A DNA stretch of 7,626 nt, from assembly GCA_003157235.1 (NCBI GenBank), contig PMJC01000258.1, positions 1-7,626 of the forward strand, read 5' to 3'. Both the position numbers and the translations under genes were made by a program. This DNA comes from Methanosarcina sp. (GTDB taxonomy: Archaea; Halobacteriota; Methanosarcinia; Methanosarcinales; Methanosarcinaceae). Positions within the stretch are counted from its first letter, which is position 1. Each line of letters begins with the position of its first letter. Below are positions 6,310 through 7,626 of the stretch, one piece after another. The notes beneath the pieces are model-generated. The model saw nothing but the letters and a program-made list of their open reading frames with translations, had not been told where the DNA came from and ran no database searches.

Positions 6310-7626
6310 ATGTCTCCCAAAGTTCGATGGCAGTTCTGGATAGACCGCGGAGGCACATTTACTGATATCGTAGCTCGCAGCCCTGCAGGGAAACTAATCA
6401 CACACAAACTTCTCTCTGAAGATATCTACCACTACAAAGATGCAGGCATCCACGGAATTCGTTATATTCTGAGGCTGCCCAAAGATGCACCTCTGCCTTC
6501 GGAACATATAGAGGTCATAAAAATGGGGACAACAGTAGGTACCAATGCTCTCCTTGAACGGAAAGGAGAATGTACTGTTCTTGTTATAAACCAGGGTTTT
6601 GAGGATGCTTTGAGAATAGGGTACCAGAATCGCCCAGGTATTTTTGCTCAGAAAATCGAACTTCCAGATCAGTTGTATGAAAGGGTTATCAAGGTATCAG
6701 GAAGATTAGGAGCAGATTGAAAAGAGTTTGTGCCCCTAAATCTTGAAGATACAAAAAAGATCTTGATGTGGCCTTCAAAGTAGGAATTCGATCAGTTGTT
6801 ATTGTCCTGATGCATGCGTATAAATATCCTAAGCATGAGCTTAGGCTTGGAAGACTTGCCAGGGATATAGGTTTTACACAAGTATCCCTTTCTTATCAGG
6901 TAAGCCCGTTGATAAAACTCGTGATCCGAGGGGAAACGACTGTTGTCGATGCATACCTATCTCCGGTTCTTCGAAGGTACGTTGATATGGTTCAGAGAAC
7001 TCTGGATGAAGGGAGAGAAAAAATAGAAGGGGAACAGGAAGACGAAGAGCAAGAAAAACGAGATAAAAAACGAAAAGAACGACAGGTGAACAGAGATAAA
7101 AGGAATTCCAGGTTCATGTTCATGCAGTCCAGTGGAGGGTTTATCGATGCAGAAGCTTTTCAGGGCAAGAACTGTATTCTGTCCGGGCCAGCGGGTGGAA
7201 TTGTGGGGGTGGTTGCAACATCTCTCGTGGTAGAGGTACGCAAAATCATTACTTTCGATATGGGGGTAACATCTACAGATGTAGCTCAGTATAGCGGGGA
7301 GTATGAGCGCAGTCTTGAAACCGAGATCGCAGGTGTGCGCCTTCGCTCTCCTATGCTGCGCATCCATACTGTTGCAGCAGGTGGGGGTTCCATACTTCAT
7401 TACGAGGGAGGCAGGTTCAGGGTGGGCCCGGATTCGGCAGGTTCGGACCCCGGACCGGCTTGTTACCGAAAAGCAGGGCCGCTTACGGTTACCGACTGTA
7501 ATGTCATGCTTGGGAAATTGCAGCCTGAATTTTTCCCGAGGCTTTTTGGGCCTAATGCGGACCAGGCCCTTGATTCCGAAATTGTGTGCAGAGAATTTGC
7601 TGAGCTTGCAAAGGAAGTTTCAGGTG
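6310..7626 (+). pseudogene. hyuA: hydantoinase A / 5-oxoprolinase subunit, broken by TGA and a frameshift (3' partial)
   Basis: Member of the HyuA/5-oxoprolinase family, which couples ATP hydrolysis to opening of 5-oxoproline or hydantoin-type rings. The N-terminus has the ATP-binding signature FWIDRGGTFTDIVA, then THKLLSED, MGTTVGTNALLERKGE and GFEDALRIG. The frame ends at TGA 6718-6720, where GRLGAD*KEFVPL implies a Gly codon (GGA) mutated to TGA. Forty bases later an A run (6753-6758) has six A where seven would keep frame; past it the gene continues open from 6759 to the right edge: DLDVAFKVGIRSVVIVLMHAY, FMFMQSSGG, LSGPAGGIVG, TVAAGGGS, GPDSAGSDPGPACYRKAGPLTVTD. The phosphate loop reads DMGVTSTDV instead of DMGGTSTDV (Val codon 7266-7268). 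A strongly charged insert, about 34 codons (7011-7112), separates YVDMVQRTLDE from FMFMQS. No ribosome site precedes the ATG. HyuB or the fused second half should follow beyond the window. Confidence 0.88.

Noticed and set aside
6957..7400. Minus-strand open frame of 147 codons with a Phe/Leu-rich, membrane-like stretch
   Set aside because: The hydrophobic run is the complement of the GAA/AAA-rich charged insert in hyuA; the plus strand carries clear HyuA motifs across the whole stretch.
1..7626. CRISPR array, tRNA/rRNA genes, complete insertion sequence or defence island
   Set aside because: No regularly spaced repeats, no cloverleaf or T-loop context, no transposase with terminal repeats and no recognised defence domains were seen by eye on either strand.

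Overview
The window looks like a chromosomal segment of a methanogenic archaeon of the Methanosarcinales, most likely a Methanosarcina. The evidence is an archaeal translation initiation factor aIF1, an archaeal Nre DNA-repair protein ending in a PCNA-binding tail, purine-rich GGAGG-type ribosome sites, AT-rich TATA-like promoters, and long AT-rich gaps between genes. I recognise the proteins as Methanosarcina-like from memory; no search was run.

Layout, left to right: (1) the 3' end of a KdpD-like membrane sensor (1-558, +) that stops after its GAF domain and has no histidine-kinase module; (2) a 480-base gap; (3) a single-domain flavodoxin (1040-1486, +); (4) an 827-base gap with a short tandem repeat, a strong inverted repeat and short minus-strand coding-like scraps; (5) aIF1/SUI1 (2314-2622, +); (6) a 560-base gap, most of which is one reading frame interrupted by a TAG and a TGA (2685-3143, +), probably a dead gene; (7) an intact nreA (3183-4400, +); (8) a convergent adenine deaminase gene (6125-4472, -) broken by two one-base frameshifts; (9) a 184-base divergent promoter region; (10) a hydantoinase A / 5-oxoprolinase gene (6310 to the right edge, +) broken by an in-frame TGA and a one-base loss in an A run.

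The housekeeping genes (aIF1, Nre, flavodoxin) are intact. The two divergently arranged catabolic or salvage genes at the right (adenine to hypoxanthine plus ammonia; ATP-dependent opening of 5-oxoproline or hydantoin-type rings) are both disrupted and both carry substitutions at normally conserved positions. The main story is therefore joint decay of a metabolic gene pair beside intact core genes, within gaps that hold further remnants. The alternative, that some one-base losses are assembly errors, is open: all three frameshifts are apparent single-base deletions. The TGA and the conserved-residue changes are harder to explain that way.

I found no CRISPR array, tRNA, rRNA, complete insertion sequence or clear novel defence system.
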